From assembly GCA_033296885.1 (NCBI GenBank), contig MU863887.1:248001-312000 (forward strand): a DNA stretch of 64,000 bases. Direction: 5' to 3'. This document shows, piece by piece, positions 42,074-54,500 of this stretch (within the stretch, counting starts at the first letter, position 1; each line of letters opens with the position of its first letter). A program made the position numbers and the translations under genes. Below the pieces are notes generated by a model that made no database searches, had not been told where the DNA came from, and saw only the letters and a program-made list of their open reading frames with translations. This stretch comes from Triangularia verruculosa (lineage: Eukaryota; Ascomycota; Sordariomycetes; Sordariales; Podosporaceae).

Positions 42074-42820
42074 ATGAATTCGCTACGACTCCATTCTGCC
42101 TTCGGGCTCCTGCTCCGACCTGCCGCCGCCGCTCCGGTTGGTGTTTCGACCAGTGTCCAGGGACTCAGAGCGTTCTCCTCGACGACATCTTCACGATCTG
42201 CCGAAGCGTCCCCATCACCCGCCCCAAAACCAAAGGCATGGATCCCGAACCCCACACCATTCGTCCCGAACGTACAGACCTTCCTTTCCCTGATCGGCCG
42301 CGATCTTAAATCACACGCCTCCAAATTTCCCTCATGGGAATCTCTTTTCAGCTTAAGTTCCGAACAATTGAAGGAGCTCGGTCTAGAACCACCACGCACA
42401 AGACGATACCTGTTACGGTGGAGGGACAGGTTTGCGAGGGGCGAGTACGGCATTGGCGGCGATCTGAAGTATGTCAAGGACGGCAAGGCGATTTTGAAGC
42501 TGGTGGAGAAGGTCAAGAGCCCAGAGTTAAGGTTACGATATGTGGTCAACGTGCCCGAGGGCAAGGAGGTGGAGGATCTTCCACTCAGCCAACAGGTCAA
42601 GGCGAAGGGCTTCAAGGTTAGGGGCATCGACAAGATTACGGGTCCCCATGTGCTGCCGCTGAAGGGCGGCGGGACAGCTGTGATCAAGGTGTCAGAGGGT
42701 ATGTGGGAACACAAGAGAGGACACAAGGTGGATGGTGGTGAGAGAAGACGGGCCGAGGTCCGCTTCAAGCGGGGTGTTGCCGAGCGGAAGGCTCGGAGAG
42801 AGGCTCAGGGACTCTATTAA
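42074..42820 (+). CDS. FYV4: Mitochondrial small ribosomal subunit protein mS41 (IGR motif)
   Basis: mS41/Fyv4 is a small-subunit mitoribosomal protein defined by the IGR motif. Intron-free, 248 aa. The ATG at 42074 gives MNSLRLHSAFGLLLRP, followed by an Arg/Ser/Thr-rich stretch to about residue 45, a good mitochondrial presequence. The motif FVPNVQTFLSLIGRDLKSH is at about 63-81 (IGR 74-76), followed by FPSWESLFSLSSEQLKELGL and PPRTRRYLLRWRDRFARGEY, all characteristic. The C-terminal about 100 residues are basic and less conserved. The frame is open upstream to 41903, but the presequence supports the chosen start. Confidence 0.92.
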   Translation: MNSLRLHSAFGLLLRPAAAAPVGVSTSVQGLRAFSSTTSSRSAEASPSPAPKPKAWIPNPTPFVPNVQTFLSLIGRDLKSHASKFPSWESLFSLSSEQLKELGLEPPRTRRYLLRWRDRFARGEYGIGGDLKYVKDGKAILKLVEKVKSPELRLRYVVNVPEGKEVEDLPLSQQVKAKGFKVRGIDKITGPHVLPLKGGGTAVIKVSEGMWEHKRGHKVDGGERRRAEVRFKRGVAERKARREAQGLY

Positions 42821-43611
42821 GAATGGCGACAGCGACAGCGTGTCATCACCTTGTAAAACTTGTACATTAATAGAATTGGACATTCTATACCCAACCCGTT
42901 AGCAGCACGTCTTTATACATGTCTTGGCAGTATATTCAATGGTTGCTAGATGGTGACTGACTGCCTGATAGGAATAACCTGGGTAAGGGTTGTTGCGAGT
43001 GCAACAGGATATGGGAAAAGCAGTGCGATCTGCCATTCCACCATTTTGGCAAAAGAGCTTTCGACAGCACCTTCCGCATTCGAACCACGGGGAGTGCGAG
43101 TGCTGGTGGCGTCGGTGTCCGAGGAGGAGCACGGCTCCGGTAACCAAGCTGCTTTTCACTGCACTGTCAGCGATTACCAATGGGTCATGGAGGGGCCTCG
43201 CGGACCCCAATTAGCTCAAACAGGAAGCACACTGCAACCTCGGGGCCCAAAACACACCAATCCACCAGTTTTCCAGGCTTCAGAAACAAAAAAGACGCCG
43301 TGATGAGGCCGAACACGAAATGGCTTGATGAGAGCAAGAGAATACTTAAATCCTGGCGGCCGCACAGCAGGGCTGAGCAGCTGTCTTTTTTTGCGACCTG
43401 CGACACTCCGGCGATACTAGGCAACAAGAAAATGCACCCTTACATAAGGGACGACTCGACCCGACCTGCCATGACTTATTACGCGGCCATCATTCACCAT
43501 CCGACACTGCTTCGTCGCCCACCATCGTCACCGTTGCCAAATTTTCTCTCGCCGTTTTACACTGACGTAACATGTTGAGTCATAGGGGACGGACCCTGAG
43601 GGTTGCAGGAA

Positions 43612-43632
43612 GCAGGCAGGCAGGCAGGCAGC
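43612..43632. repeat. GCAG microsatellite
   Basis: About five tandem copies of a tetranucleotide in the gene-poor region. Confidence 0.85.
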
Positions 43633-43723
43633 AGCATTCAATTCCCAGACCCGGTTTCGCACCTCACCTCTCACACTGGACCAGCAAGCAAATAAAACAA
43701 CCACAAACTGGGCTTCTTGATAC

Positions 43724-43742
43724 GAGCGAGCGAGCGAGCGAG
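43724..43742. repeat. GAGC microsatellite
   Basis: Nearly five tandem copies of a tetranucleotide, about 90 bp from the GCAG repeat. Confidence 0.85.
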
Positions 43743-46350
43743 AGGGGCGTGAGAACTCCGATCGGCCAAAAGGAACTTTGACGAGCTGGGTTGGAAATAT
43801 GGTAGCCATCATTTCGAACGCCGCGAGCTAATCCTCTTCCGGATGCATCTGCACGCTTCTTCGAGGTTGCAACGCAACGTTGTATCGAGCATCGAAAGTG
43901 GTCAGGAGGGGAGAAGCAGGAATGGAGTGAAGTTGCTGGGCGAACTCACGGTTAGATCATGGGAGGTACCGCACACGGCAAGAAGGCAACGATTTGCCCC
44001 TACGATGCGACCAGACATGCCGATATACGGACATAAGTCGATGAGGATGGGCGGAATTACCGGTTCAACAAGATTACATTGTTCCCTCTGGGCACCGGGT
44101 GGGGGACCAAACAAAGATGCTGAATCTATTCGGTCCCAACCTTCGGACCAACGCCAACGACTGTTTCTGGCCATGGGCTTTCTTTCCCCCGCGTACCTGC
44201 ATACGGGGGTGTTCGTTCTATCTATGGAACCTCGGCCATCGCCAAAGCTTTCGCCGCAAGGTGCCCACTTTCACGGCACCTATGTGATCAGAGCGTTCGG
44301 TGACCGGAGAGGTAAAGTATCTCTTTCTTGAGGGGTGCCTGCTAATATACACAGACTATGCGAAGGAATCTTGCTTCGGGATACAATCCACCCGACTGAG
44401 CTATGATTCATGTCGAGTCGACGGCGAGTTCGGTGATCTCACCCAAGGCTTGGGGCAGGACCATTCCCATTGAGGCTGTGGATGCACCGGTACCTGGCCT
44501 GAGAGGAGCTATCGTGCTCTCGGAGGTGTGGGCAGGCTTGCGGAGAAGACGGACTGTGATTCGGGCGGGACAACACACCCCTGGGGCTATTCAACAGCGG
44601 ACCATCATTTGTCCAGCACGTCACCATTCTGGGCCGTCGACGAGCAGGTTGCACACAAGACACAGCCAGGATCGATTTTGATGCGCGAGAACGGCGAAGA
44701 TATTCTTCTTTGGGAGAAGTTGACTCTTTTGCTGCTATAGTTGTCTGTGCGGCTGAAAATCAAGCACCATCAAGTCTCGGGCTTCAGTGAGGTCTAAGCC
44801 TCAAAGAGCAAGAGAGAGCGGGTGAATCGGGGGACGGACGGCCTTGCTTCGGGTGGCTTGTTTTGGCGCGTCTGCGGAAAACTGCCGCCGCAACCGTTGA
44901 GAGTTGCATTCACACTTCTGCGCCGCTCCAGGTCTTGGCAAGCCATCGGCTGTCGCTTCGCCGCTTCGGCTGCCCGAAGTTCTCCTCGGACGGAGGCATG
45001 AGATCGATGAAGATCTTGGGACACGGAGCAACAAATTGGTACTCTTCCGAAAGCAGGCCGTTGGGGTTTTTGCACAGTGGCACCCTCTGGAGTCCTGGTA
45101 AGTCGGCTAGCACAGTTGAAACTGATATACGAACATCAACTCATAGACACACATGTAAGTGCTCACGTCGGGCGACAAGCAGACCTTGATGTCACGTTAC
45201 CACGAGATCTGTCTTGCTGTTGTTGCCGCTATCGAGAATATAGCATCCAATCATAGTTCTCAGAAAACTGCCATTCTCATCATCATGCTTGTGAACATGG
45301 TATGGTGTAAGTGCGGGGTGTCGCGCACAAGACGTGGGATCCCCCCTTGGCGCGCAGATAAATTTAGACAAGTTCCAGCTGAATCGGTTTAGTGTTGCTC
45401 CGTTTCACCTTTTTTTTTTTCTATTCTTCTCCCGAGGACGTCAATTGAGACAGATTTTCCATGTGTTGAGAAGCTAACGGGTAAGGCGTTCGGGTTTCTG
45501 AATCATATTCATGCGTGGTGATGAAGAGCGGTCAAACAACATGCCTCCACGTGAGTTCTCGTGTCTCGATACCAAGCGAACAAGACGAAGTCATTCCCAA
45601 GGATGATACACCACAGTGGGGACACCATTCCAACCAATCCCGTGTCAAGGAAGTACGGTTCCTCCCCATTGGAAACGCAACAATTCTCGTATCACCTGGG
45701 AGGGGCAGGGCAACGCTTTTTACTTGGGTAGGATGGGATTGTGTCAACCCCCCGCGCAGAGAATATTGCACACGGCAATAAGGGAGGGTAGTATGGTCCT
45801 GATAATCTAGCAGCTTTTGTTGCGGAAATACCCCACGGATGCCTACTTATCTTCAGTCACTCTGCTCACGAGATCGCCACGGCATTTACATCTCAGGAGC
45901 TCGCATCAAATGGAATAAATCATCAAAAAAAGATCGCATGAACCTAGTTCAAGCTGGCCACTGCTACACAAAAACAGAGGATTCTAATTCAGGAAACATG
46001 GACGACGTCGGCGGCGTGCCGACCACCTAGCATAGACGTTGTTTGCCAAGTTCGATTGGACGAGCGGGAGTGGCCTTTCAGCTGAAAGACAACGGTCCGC
46101 TTCCCGAAAGTCAAACATTTGGTTCAGGTAAGGGTCACGGCATTGGGCGGGCCCCTTTGTGGCTCTCGCGGGAGCGGACGGGGAAGAGAAGGGGGGACCA
46201 TGTTCTCGGGCCCATTCAAGCGGCCTTTTTTTTTTCTAAGTCTGTCCATTTTAGCATTGACTTTGTGTCTGGATTTAGAAAGGACAGACAGCAGTGGACC
46301 CATGTTTCCATCTGAAGTTCCCCAACAGGATCTTCTTCGCGAGACCCGAG

Positions 46351-46370
46351 CTATCCTATCCTATCCTATC
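46351..46370. repeat. CTATC pentanucleotide repeat
   Basis: Four perfect tandem copies, followed by a degenerate fifth (CAATC). Confidence 0.85.
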
Positions 46371-48882
46371 CAATCCACTCGCTTGGGCTATGGCGATCAT
46401 CTGGGGATGTGACAAGGCGGCGTTTCTCCGGCAATCCGCAGAGTTGAAGAATTGGACTTGTCGGTTTCCCATTTGCTCCCCCCACCCTCTGAGAAGGTTC
46501 GCTTGTCGGTGGCAGTGCTGCTCTTGACGTGTTTAAGCTTATATTGCTGCCCGGAGTAACTTTTGAGATACACACCGACCGAACGCAATAGGGTTGCAAG
46601 GAGGGACAAAGAGAAAATGAGACATTTCGTCTCGAAGCAAGGTGGACATCGCCCCCCTAGTAAGTTGCTAAACTTAACAAGAGAAGCTAAGCATTTCTTG
46701 CGTCCCGATAGGTGGTATATCATGATCCACCTATATCTTAGGTAGAGATGGTGACTGGATGCTTCGTATTTCCGCGCACGTTCCGCAGAGAAGCCTACCA
46801 GGTAGTTGTTACAAGGGGCCAAAAGGACCCTACTGCATGGTCATAACGATGCCAAGATATATCTTGGAGGGTAGATCTGTTTTGATGTACGGTATTTTCT
46901 GCTCAACGGTTTACACCATGGTAAAAAAGAGCCCCCAAACCCCATACCCCAAACCCGAACAATGGGCCTCGTGGGAATTGCGTCTATGCATTCTTCTGTA
47001 GCACAAACGCAGTGGTGGTGGTGGGAACGGCTCGCCCAGGTTGAGATGGGAAATGTATGAGCCGCAAATGGGTTGGCAAGCTGGGGTGGTAGTTCTCTTG
47101 TGGTACCATGCCTGTGATCCCACAGCCTGGTTGTTCCAAAAGTTGCGTTAATAAGTTGACGTAGTACTTGACGGCACAGACATATCTAAGTCTCGACCCC
47201 AGCAAAAAACCAATTCAGCTGCCGAAGCTGTCAGAGTCACAATTGAGAGAAAGTTGAGTGAGATACTCCACAGTTGTTGGATCCCTCTCTCTTCATGCAT
47301 CTCGGACGAAATAGAAGGGTAGGTAAACTGACGAGGCTCTGGGAATGAGCACACCAGTTAATTAGTAACTTCAGATGCATCATCTTGGGTCAACCGAATC
47401 GATCGGCCGGAAGGTTGGCCCGAGATGCGATGGGCTTCCGCAAGATGCCGTCGTTGCGTGCCTCCCATCTTTGGAAAAAAAAAAAAAATGTCTCGCTCAT
47501 TGCCGCGAGACACATGGCATTCTCAATGTGGTTACCCCTTCGCGATGGAAGCGAGTTTGAACCTGAGCAGCAGCAGCAGTTGTGGTGTCGTTCAAACACA
47601 GCGAGAATGCCAGGACTCCACCCAGGGTGCCAGGTTCCTGCCACGAACCCTGGACCCAAGGGTTTCCTTGCGTTACCCACAGCCCCGCCAAATTGACTAC
47701 ATATCCGGGTCCATGATTGGCTGGCTGATGCAATTACCAAATCGGCAACGGGTCCTTCCACTTTTAACAACTTCCACTGGCAGAAGAAGGAGCACAGCTG
47801 CGAGTGATTTCGTTCTTCCCTGAGAAGCATGCACGCGACCAGAAACGAAACCGACGATGTACATGACACGGCGAGAGAGTCATCTCCTGACGCGTGCTAT
47901 ATCACCAGGCTACCATGGAAGATGCCTCGCCGGGAGGCTGCCGTTGATGAACCGTTCTCCGGGTTTGGTGACCGACGGGGAATGTGTGGGGGAACTGCTT
48001 CCCGAGGGGTCTTTTTCTCCACATTCTCGATGCTGGTCATTGATCAGCAACCCGCCTGTCTGCTGCACCACCGGCCCTTTTGGGTTTGCTTCCTCTTTCT
48101 CAATGCCCGCTTCTGCTTTGCCCTGATCTGGCAGCGAGATCCCACAATGCTGGACCTGGTCTCTCTCACGGGTCTCCCAAGGCCAACGTTCATTGGCGAG
48201 GAATCACTTTTCTTTCTCTCGTTCCCCATCCCATGAGGGCCAGTGATTGGCCTGGAATTTCCCTAAAAATAATTCTTCGATTATTTTCTTCTGTTTCCTT
48301 TTCTCCATCCATTCTAGCTTCCATGCTTGTCTTACCTGTGCCGAGGTGAAAATACCGGTTTCCCATCATGGCATAGACCGCTGCCCGGCGTTCGGGTCAA
48401 TTTATCGTATTTCTCGTTTCCTCTGGCTGGGCAGTGTCGTGCCTGTGGAATACGTCTTCACTCAGCTTGCTGGTTACCTAATCAGTGTGTCGGTTGACCA
48501 AGCTGCCTGCCGTGACATTGGCTGAAGAACTCCAGGGGCAGCACACTGGAATGAGGCTGGGTTCGCCTCGAGCGGGACATCTGGTAGGTTGTCTTGGTAG
48601 GTGGGTGCAGTGCCGTCACTCTACCGATGGACCAGGGTCAGGGGGTAGCCCAGGTACGTACCTCTCTCTACTCTAAGGCAAGGTACCATTTCAAGGTGAA
48701 GACGGGAGGGGAGGCGAGTGGGGAGCGGAACACTGATCAAGTCGCTTTTTCCATCCTATTCATCCACTCATCATGGACCAGGTACCGACGACCAGACACC
48801 ACTCTCTGCCGCTGGCCTGTCTCGCCAAACACGCCCCCCCTCCACTCCAGCCCACTGGCTCAAGCTCTCCCCAGCTTGTGTC

Positions 48883-48906
48883 CACACACACACACACACA
48901 CACACA
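48883..48906. repeat. CA dinucleotide microsatellite
   Basis: Twelve CA units in the distal leader/promoter of the bZIP-like gene. Confidence 0.9.
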
Positions 48907-49467
48907 TCGAGACTCACAGACGACGGCTGCTGCTTGACTGGCACTTGCAGCCACCCTTACCCTTGCCTGTCCACCCGCCTATCATCCCTGCCTCCCGTTC
49001 GCCTTGAGCCTTGAACCCACAACGGGTCCGCCGCCATGGCCTGTCGACTGTCCCCCCTCCCCCGGGGGAGTAGGACAAGATATTTGGCTCTAGACACACC
49101 CAGATCATCAGCCCGCTCCACAACCGACCTTCAACCCACTCACTTCCTGGTCACCGGTGCCGATTTAAGATAGTTAAACTCGTCGGATTGCCCGTCTTAT
49201 ACGGTCTTCGTGGGCCCTTTGCGTGTCATCTTTTCACACTCCCCGACTTACTATCTACCTACATTCGTTGTCCTCGTACCACGCCGACGCCGCAAACTCC
49301 GTCATCATCGTCTTGCTCGTTCCTTCAACGTCGACGCTAAGCCCTAGAGACCCTGGCCTACTATTCCAAGTTTGGTGATCGTCTGTGATCCAGGCTTCAA
49401 GGCATTCATTCACCTTCTCACCAGCCTTACGGGGCTCTTCATCGTCATCACCCTTCAGCAAACTCGG

Positions 49468-49475
49468 TATATAAG
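49468..49475 (+). promoter_or_regulatory. TATA box (TATATAAG)
   Basis: TATA consensus about 180 bp upstream of the bZIP-like start codon at 49658, in the right orientation for that gene. Confidence 0.5.
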
Positions 49476-49657
49476 AGATCTCGAATCTCCCGACTGGACG
49501 CCGCAAGAATCACGACAGCAGATACAAGCTCGAGCATCGTTCTAGAATCATCATCTTGAAGATCCCGAGCAGATATCTTGAGATTCTAAGCACAGTCGTT
49601 TGACCTGTGAGACTCACTCCTTTTTTGTTTCATTTATTTCTGTCAAAAGTCTTGAGA

Positions 49658-50513
49658 ATGTTCCCATACCAATACTCTCATGATACAGATTACACGGGTG
49701 TCGACCCAGATTATTCGAGAGGCTACCCAGACGAGTCCTTGGTAGATTGGGACGGAGCTCAAGACAGCACCGTCTACACACCGGCACCCAGCAGCTATTC
49801 AAAGAATAGCCGCAGCAGCAAGCGGTCCAAGTCAAGCAGAGCTACAACTTACTCAGGCTCAGACACCGAAACGGAAGAAGCCAGGATGTCTTCGAGATCG
49901 TCAAAGTATTCGGGTTCCTCCAAGAAGGAGAAGTCTTCATCGCCGAGATCAAAGGAGTCTGATGACTGGAGTGCCGTGACTGACCCAGAAATGAGACGTC
50001 GGATTCAGAATAGGATTGCTCAGCGCAAGTTCAGTATGTGCTTACTTGCCCCTTTTTATCCTTGTCTTGGCATATTGCTTACACGATGATACAGGAGACA
50101 AGGCTCGCGAGCAGAAAGAGCGTGATCAACGAGATGCTCTTAATGAGCAATATGCCGACAGCAGCTACCGTATACGCAACGCAGATGAGCTTGTGGATGA
50201 GGGGGATTTGGCATGGGGCAGCTTCAGTATGGGCCACATGCTCTCTAGAGGCCACGAAGCTGCTAGTGCGGGGCAGCGGACTCACAGTGGTGGGAGCAGA
50301 AGGGAGTCTGATCTCGTGATGGATCAGACGATGTACAGCAGTCACAGCATGAGCCCTTACCCACCGACATCAATGGGCGTGCCTACGACGTCGGGGTATA
50401 CAATGGGAGGGGAATCTAGCTGGGCCGGGGACGGGACGAGCAGTGGAGGGGGGGATGTTGGGTACTACGGCTCGCCGTATGGTGGGTACTATGGTGAGTC
50501 GGAGCACCGTTGA
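49658..50513 (+). CDS. bZIP-like transcription factor without leucine zipper
   Basis: Predicted 264-aa nuclear DNA-binding protein. Exons 49658-50033 and 50095-50513 join in phase; the 61-nt intron splits an Arg codon within the basic region. Residues 1-105 are rich in Tyr, Asp, Ser and Lys and look disordered. Residues 113-126 (RRRIQNRIAQRKFR) followed by DKAREQKERDQ match the fungal bZIP basic region, including the invariant Asn and Arg (N-x2-AQ-x3-R). Instead of heptad leucines the next helix is short and charged, then changes to EQYADSSYRIRNADEL and a Gly/Ser/Tyr/Met-rich tail. This matches a group of short fungal bZIP-like proteins as I remember them. How it dimerises is unknown. It sits alone between two gene-poor stretches, as developmental regulators often do. 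Confidence 0.82.
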
Positions 50514-51408
50514 AAGACACACACACAAGCGGTAAGTTGAGCAATGGGTTCGAGAGGAAAGAGAGAAACAAGCTGACATGTGGTTGAAATAGGAAGGTGA
50601 AAGTGGGGAACAGAGACAGTGTTTGAGCTTGGAGAGGAAAGAGATCTTCTCTTTTTTGTCGGCAAACTTTCCACCACTGGGGAGGAGCACGGCGAGACAT
50701 TCCTCTGTTTTTTGTCGTGGGATGGTTGGTCGGTGATCATGCAAGGAGGTTTCTTATTCAGCTTGGTTTTTTTTTCCTTTCTCTCTCTTTTTGGTCACGG
50801 GGATAGAAACATTTCTTCTCATTCGGCTGCTTCATTTTCCTATTTTGGATCCGGGTTTTTCATTCCTTTTGATCATTTTGGGATTGCGTTTTGTTTGATC
50901 GTCACGCACTTCTACTCTTTTCTTTCTTTGGGATGGCTACTTTTAGATATACCCCCCTCCCCTCTGATTGGATTTCTTTAGATTCAACATTTCTCTTCTC
51001 TCTCTTTTTGGGTTGGGTATAGGTTCAGGGTGGGTGATTTCTGGGATTGGGGACTGGGGAAATGGGGAATGGAATTTTCTTCTTGGGGGGGGGGTTGCTG
51101 CTTCGAATTAGTCATGCTTCTCTCTGCTCTTCTTTTTTTTTTTTCCTTTCGATTTATGATTGATGGGTTTACGAATAGAAATATTCTGTTTTTGTTTCAT
51201 CACAAGCAGGACAATCTGAATTAGGTATACAAGGCGGTGAAGAAGATGAATAGACATGGGAGGTTTGCTGCCTACTGCTAGTAGTCGTTGAGAATGATCT
51301 TGTGATTTCTAAGCCACGAAAGTTCCATGTAAGTCGACACGCCCTGGGAGCAACATTTCGGGTCATTGACGAAGTGGCTTTTCATTTGCTTGGCATTTTA
51401 GAGAAATT

Positions 51409-51435
51409 GGTGGTGATGGTGGTGATGGTGGTGGT
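51409..51435. repeat. GGTGAT hexanucleotide-type repeat
   Basis: Imperfect TGGTGATGG units in tandem in the gene-poor region. Confidence 0.75.
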
Positions 51436-51580
51436 TGTTGCCTAGGATTTTTTTTCGGGAATTGATGCCTCAAGATGGGATAGTCTTTTTCTTCTTTCAG
51501 CAACACATATTTGTCAGAAAAGGTAGGTAGGTAATTTGAGGGTTGTTTATTAATCTGACTTTTAGTCGGTTTTGGTCGTT

Positions 51581-51598
51581 CACACACACACACACACA
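51581..51598. repeat. CA dinucleotide microsatellite
   Basis: Nine CA units in T-rich sequence downstream of the bZIP-like gene. Confidence 0.9.
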
Positions 51599-54500
51599 TA
51601 CAGTGTTTGGAAGTTTTGTAATGTTTTTTGACAGTGTGGGTTTGGTACACTGTCTTGTGGCGTACTGAGGCTTTCCGGGTCGCAGAACCCGTGTTTTTGC
51701 TTTTTTTTTCTCTTCTCACTTATTTCACCATACATATACACACGTGGTAGGTGTGTTGATGATGTGCAAGCAGTAACCGTAATTGACATTCTTTTTTTTC
51801 TCTACTCATGATGGAATTTGGGGGGGTTGTGAAACGTTTTGAGAATGGCAGTTCACCTAGGTGAGAATATTCATTTTTCTTCTTCTTCTTCTTTGGGATT
51901 GGTTACATTTCCATGAGGTTACTGGTAAGTAGTGTATGATCAGAGGTGGGGGTGGGGGGGGACGGGTGAACGGTTTTTTTGTCTTTTTTTTTTTTCGGGG
52001 ACCAAAAGCTTCTTGAAACGTGGGATTTAGAGACGAATGGGGACCAGATGGTCGGCGATTAATTTATCTTGGTTGTAGTAGGTACGTACCTGTTGTTTGT
52101 ATGTATAGGTGGTCCGGGGGTGGGGATGGCAGAGGAAGGGGGCAGGGGAGGACGGGTACTTCTGCAGTGAAGTCTGATTCTGGGGTGGTGCTGGATGGTT
52201 GAAGTTACACTGCAAAAAGGGCAAAAAAACACATGGGTAGGTAGGGAAAGTAACGATGAACTGCACTGCAACGGAAAGAAATGCAGGCCAAGAAAAGTTG
52301 TTACTTTGGCTGGCTGGGCCTGGCTGTAGGCAAGAGGGAGGGTGGGTGGTACTGAACTGCAGCAGGTTGAAGTGTTTCATCAGGATATATTGCTCATGTG
52401 GTGTACCTTTTGACGTTCGGACGAGAGTTGTGCAACATGAGCTCATGTACGACAATGAGATGGAGATAGAATATGGCCATGGTAATTAGTGGTTTAACGT
52501 CTACTGGGGGGTTGTAAGTGTGTGTAAATTGAAAAGCTACAGCACAGCCACCACTTGAGCTCTTCAGCTCTTTCTTTCGGGAGCTGGGAATAGCATTTCC
52601 ACTCGCTCTGGCAAGTTTAGATTCACCGAAAGCTAGCAGCATCTTTATGAACACAGCCACAAGGGGGGGAATAAACATGTTTGAGGTTGAGGAGTTACTG
52701 GATTTGGGTCACCGGGAGGTGCGGCAAGTGTGGGAGAGAGAGAGAAGAGATAGCGGGCAGGAGGAAATGACACGGAACAATATGGGGGAGGAGGGACGGG
52801 GACGGATGAACTTTGAGAGGTGTTGAAGTGGCTGTGAGGGATGGATGCATTGGCTGGCCTACACAACAATGGATTGAGCTGAGAGCAACACAGAAAAGCC
52901 GTTATGACTGCCGGTTGAGAACCAGAGTTTGCCAAAGTCTGGACTGATGATATCTCTTCCCTGTTGATTTCTCACATGAATGCTCCTTTCATCAAAGTGT
53001 GGCTGACGGTTCAATTGAGGGGCACCCGACGAGGGGCAGCTTCACAGAAGACAAGGCAAGATCATCCCTAGTCTATCAGTGTGGAGCTAACCGAATGTGG
53101 GCCCGAAGAGATGCCAAGAAACTCTATTCCCGCACCCCCCTCCACCCGTCCCCAGCGTTCCATTTGAGGCCGACTTATCTCGCATCTGCTCTCCCATCAC
53201 ACCCGTCCCAATATATGGAAGACGCATGGAAGCTTCGGCGAACACCGGTCCCTCGGCTCCCCAGATGAGAGACAACACGCAGCGTTCCCTCGACCGTCTC
53301 CATGCGGCAAGATCATCCAAAGTGTCTCTGCTGGTATGTGGTGAACCCCTCCTCACCCTACACTAATTACCTTCCCCTCATTGCTTCGACTCCTGACTTC
53401 TTGTTTTCTGGTATTTCGTCATGAATGACATGGCACAGCGTCGATCATCTGCTTCACCATGGCCTGGATTCCGTGGAACCTGGGGAATCATGAACTCTCT
53501 CAGTCGACCTGTTCCTGCATGGTGTGCGTGGCAGAGGCGTAACAAGAATCTCACGCGCACGCTTTTTCCTTACCCCCCGCCTAGCTCACCCAAAAGCTAC
53601 AGTCTCTTTTTTTTGCGCCATCGGCTTATTTTTTTTTTCCTCCTGCGAGTGCTTTCCGCGCAACAAAGCCGGTAAGGTGCGGCACAGCGGTTGCGGTTTT
53701 TGCGTTGGGACTAGCGGTTGAGCGTTTATTTCCTATTTTGCCGTTCTGCTTCCAGCGCTTGATGCGGGCCAAGTTGGCCAAGGGAACATCGCGCCAATCT
53801 GTCTCGAGAAGAAGAACCTATAGGATGAGGATCTTAACGCCATCCCGTATCGCTTCTTTCTTGCTTTTGTTGTTCCCAAAGACCATCACCGGACACGTCG
53901 GCCACTGGGCCTCTCTCATGACCAGGAACGGCGTGGAGAGGTGCCATCGGCAAGTCATGGCGTGCGGCATTGCGGGGGGCTTCCGCGCCGAGGGGAAGAG
54001 AGGGAGTGGAGAGAGCTTGAGCACACCTCACGCCACACACGCAGGCCGACCATGGGTGTTGTGAGGTGGTTACAAGCAAGCAGACAGGCCACTGGGGATC
54101 ATTCCGTGAGCTCGTGTGCAAGCGATTGGCACCGTATGCAGGTGGCGTGGCCTCGGTCAACGAGAATCGAGAGAGATGCAGCACGCGATCCCTCTGTCAC
54201 CCACGACTAATGCAGGTTTTCGTGTTGGGAAAGGTTGGCAAACCATGTGTTGATCGTCGGCAGTTGTTGCGGTGGTTGAGAAAGCTGAAGAGGAGAAGGA
54301 AGAGAGGCGACGCCAAGTGAGGGGGGCTTGCTGGGTGCCGGAGAACCAAGTCCTAGCGGGATCGATCTCTCAGAGCTTGATCCGCCGCTATGCCTGACTT
54401 GTCAGCACCGTCTTTGGGGCGCCGTTGAGGTGGCGTTCGAGGTGCGTCTTTGGCGTGGTCTCTTGGAGGTGATCTGTGCTTAACAGGTCCAGAGGAGAGC

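Larger units (their letters stand above)
42821..49657. other. 6.8-kb gene-poor region upstream of the bZIP-like gene
   Basis: No recognisable protein gene, tRNA or rRNA on either strand. The longest ATG-style frames (for example 43843-44331 and 47390-47869 minus) look random: no domain, no intron support, odd composition. Base composition is close to that of the genes, without the strong AT bias expected from repeat-induced point mutation. It contains several microsatellites listed separately. The last roughly 500 bp are C-rich leader-like sequence with a TATA box before the bZIP-like gene. Long regulatory DNA, unannotated non-coding RNAs or decayed elements are all possible. Confidence 0.5.

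Noticed and set aside
42990..43160. B-box-like word near 43073-43087 on the minus strand as a tRNA
   Set aside because: The T stem would need two G-U pairs and no acceptor or anticodon stem can be formed.
43612..43742. Clustered tetranucleotide repeats considered as a CRISPR-like or centromeric array
   Set aside because: Units are 4 nt without spacers; they are ordinary microsatellites in a eukaryotic genome.
43843..44331. 162-codon frame in the gene-poor region
   Set aside because: No domain, no splice or promoter support, random-like composition; frames of this size arise by chance in 6.8 kb of GC-balanced DNA.
47390..47869. 159-codon minus-strand frame
   Set aside because: Includes residues coded by a poly-A tract (a run of Phe) and a CAG-type run (Cys); no homology recognised.
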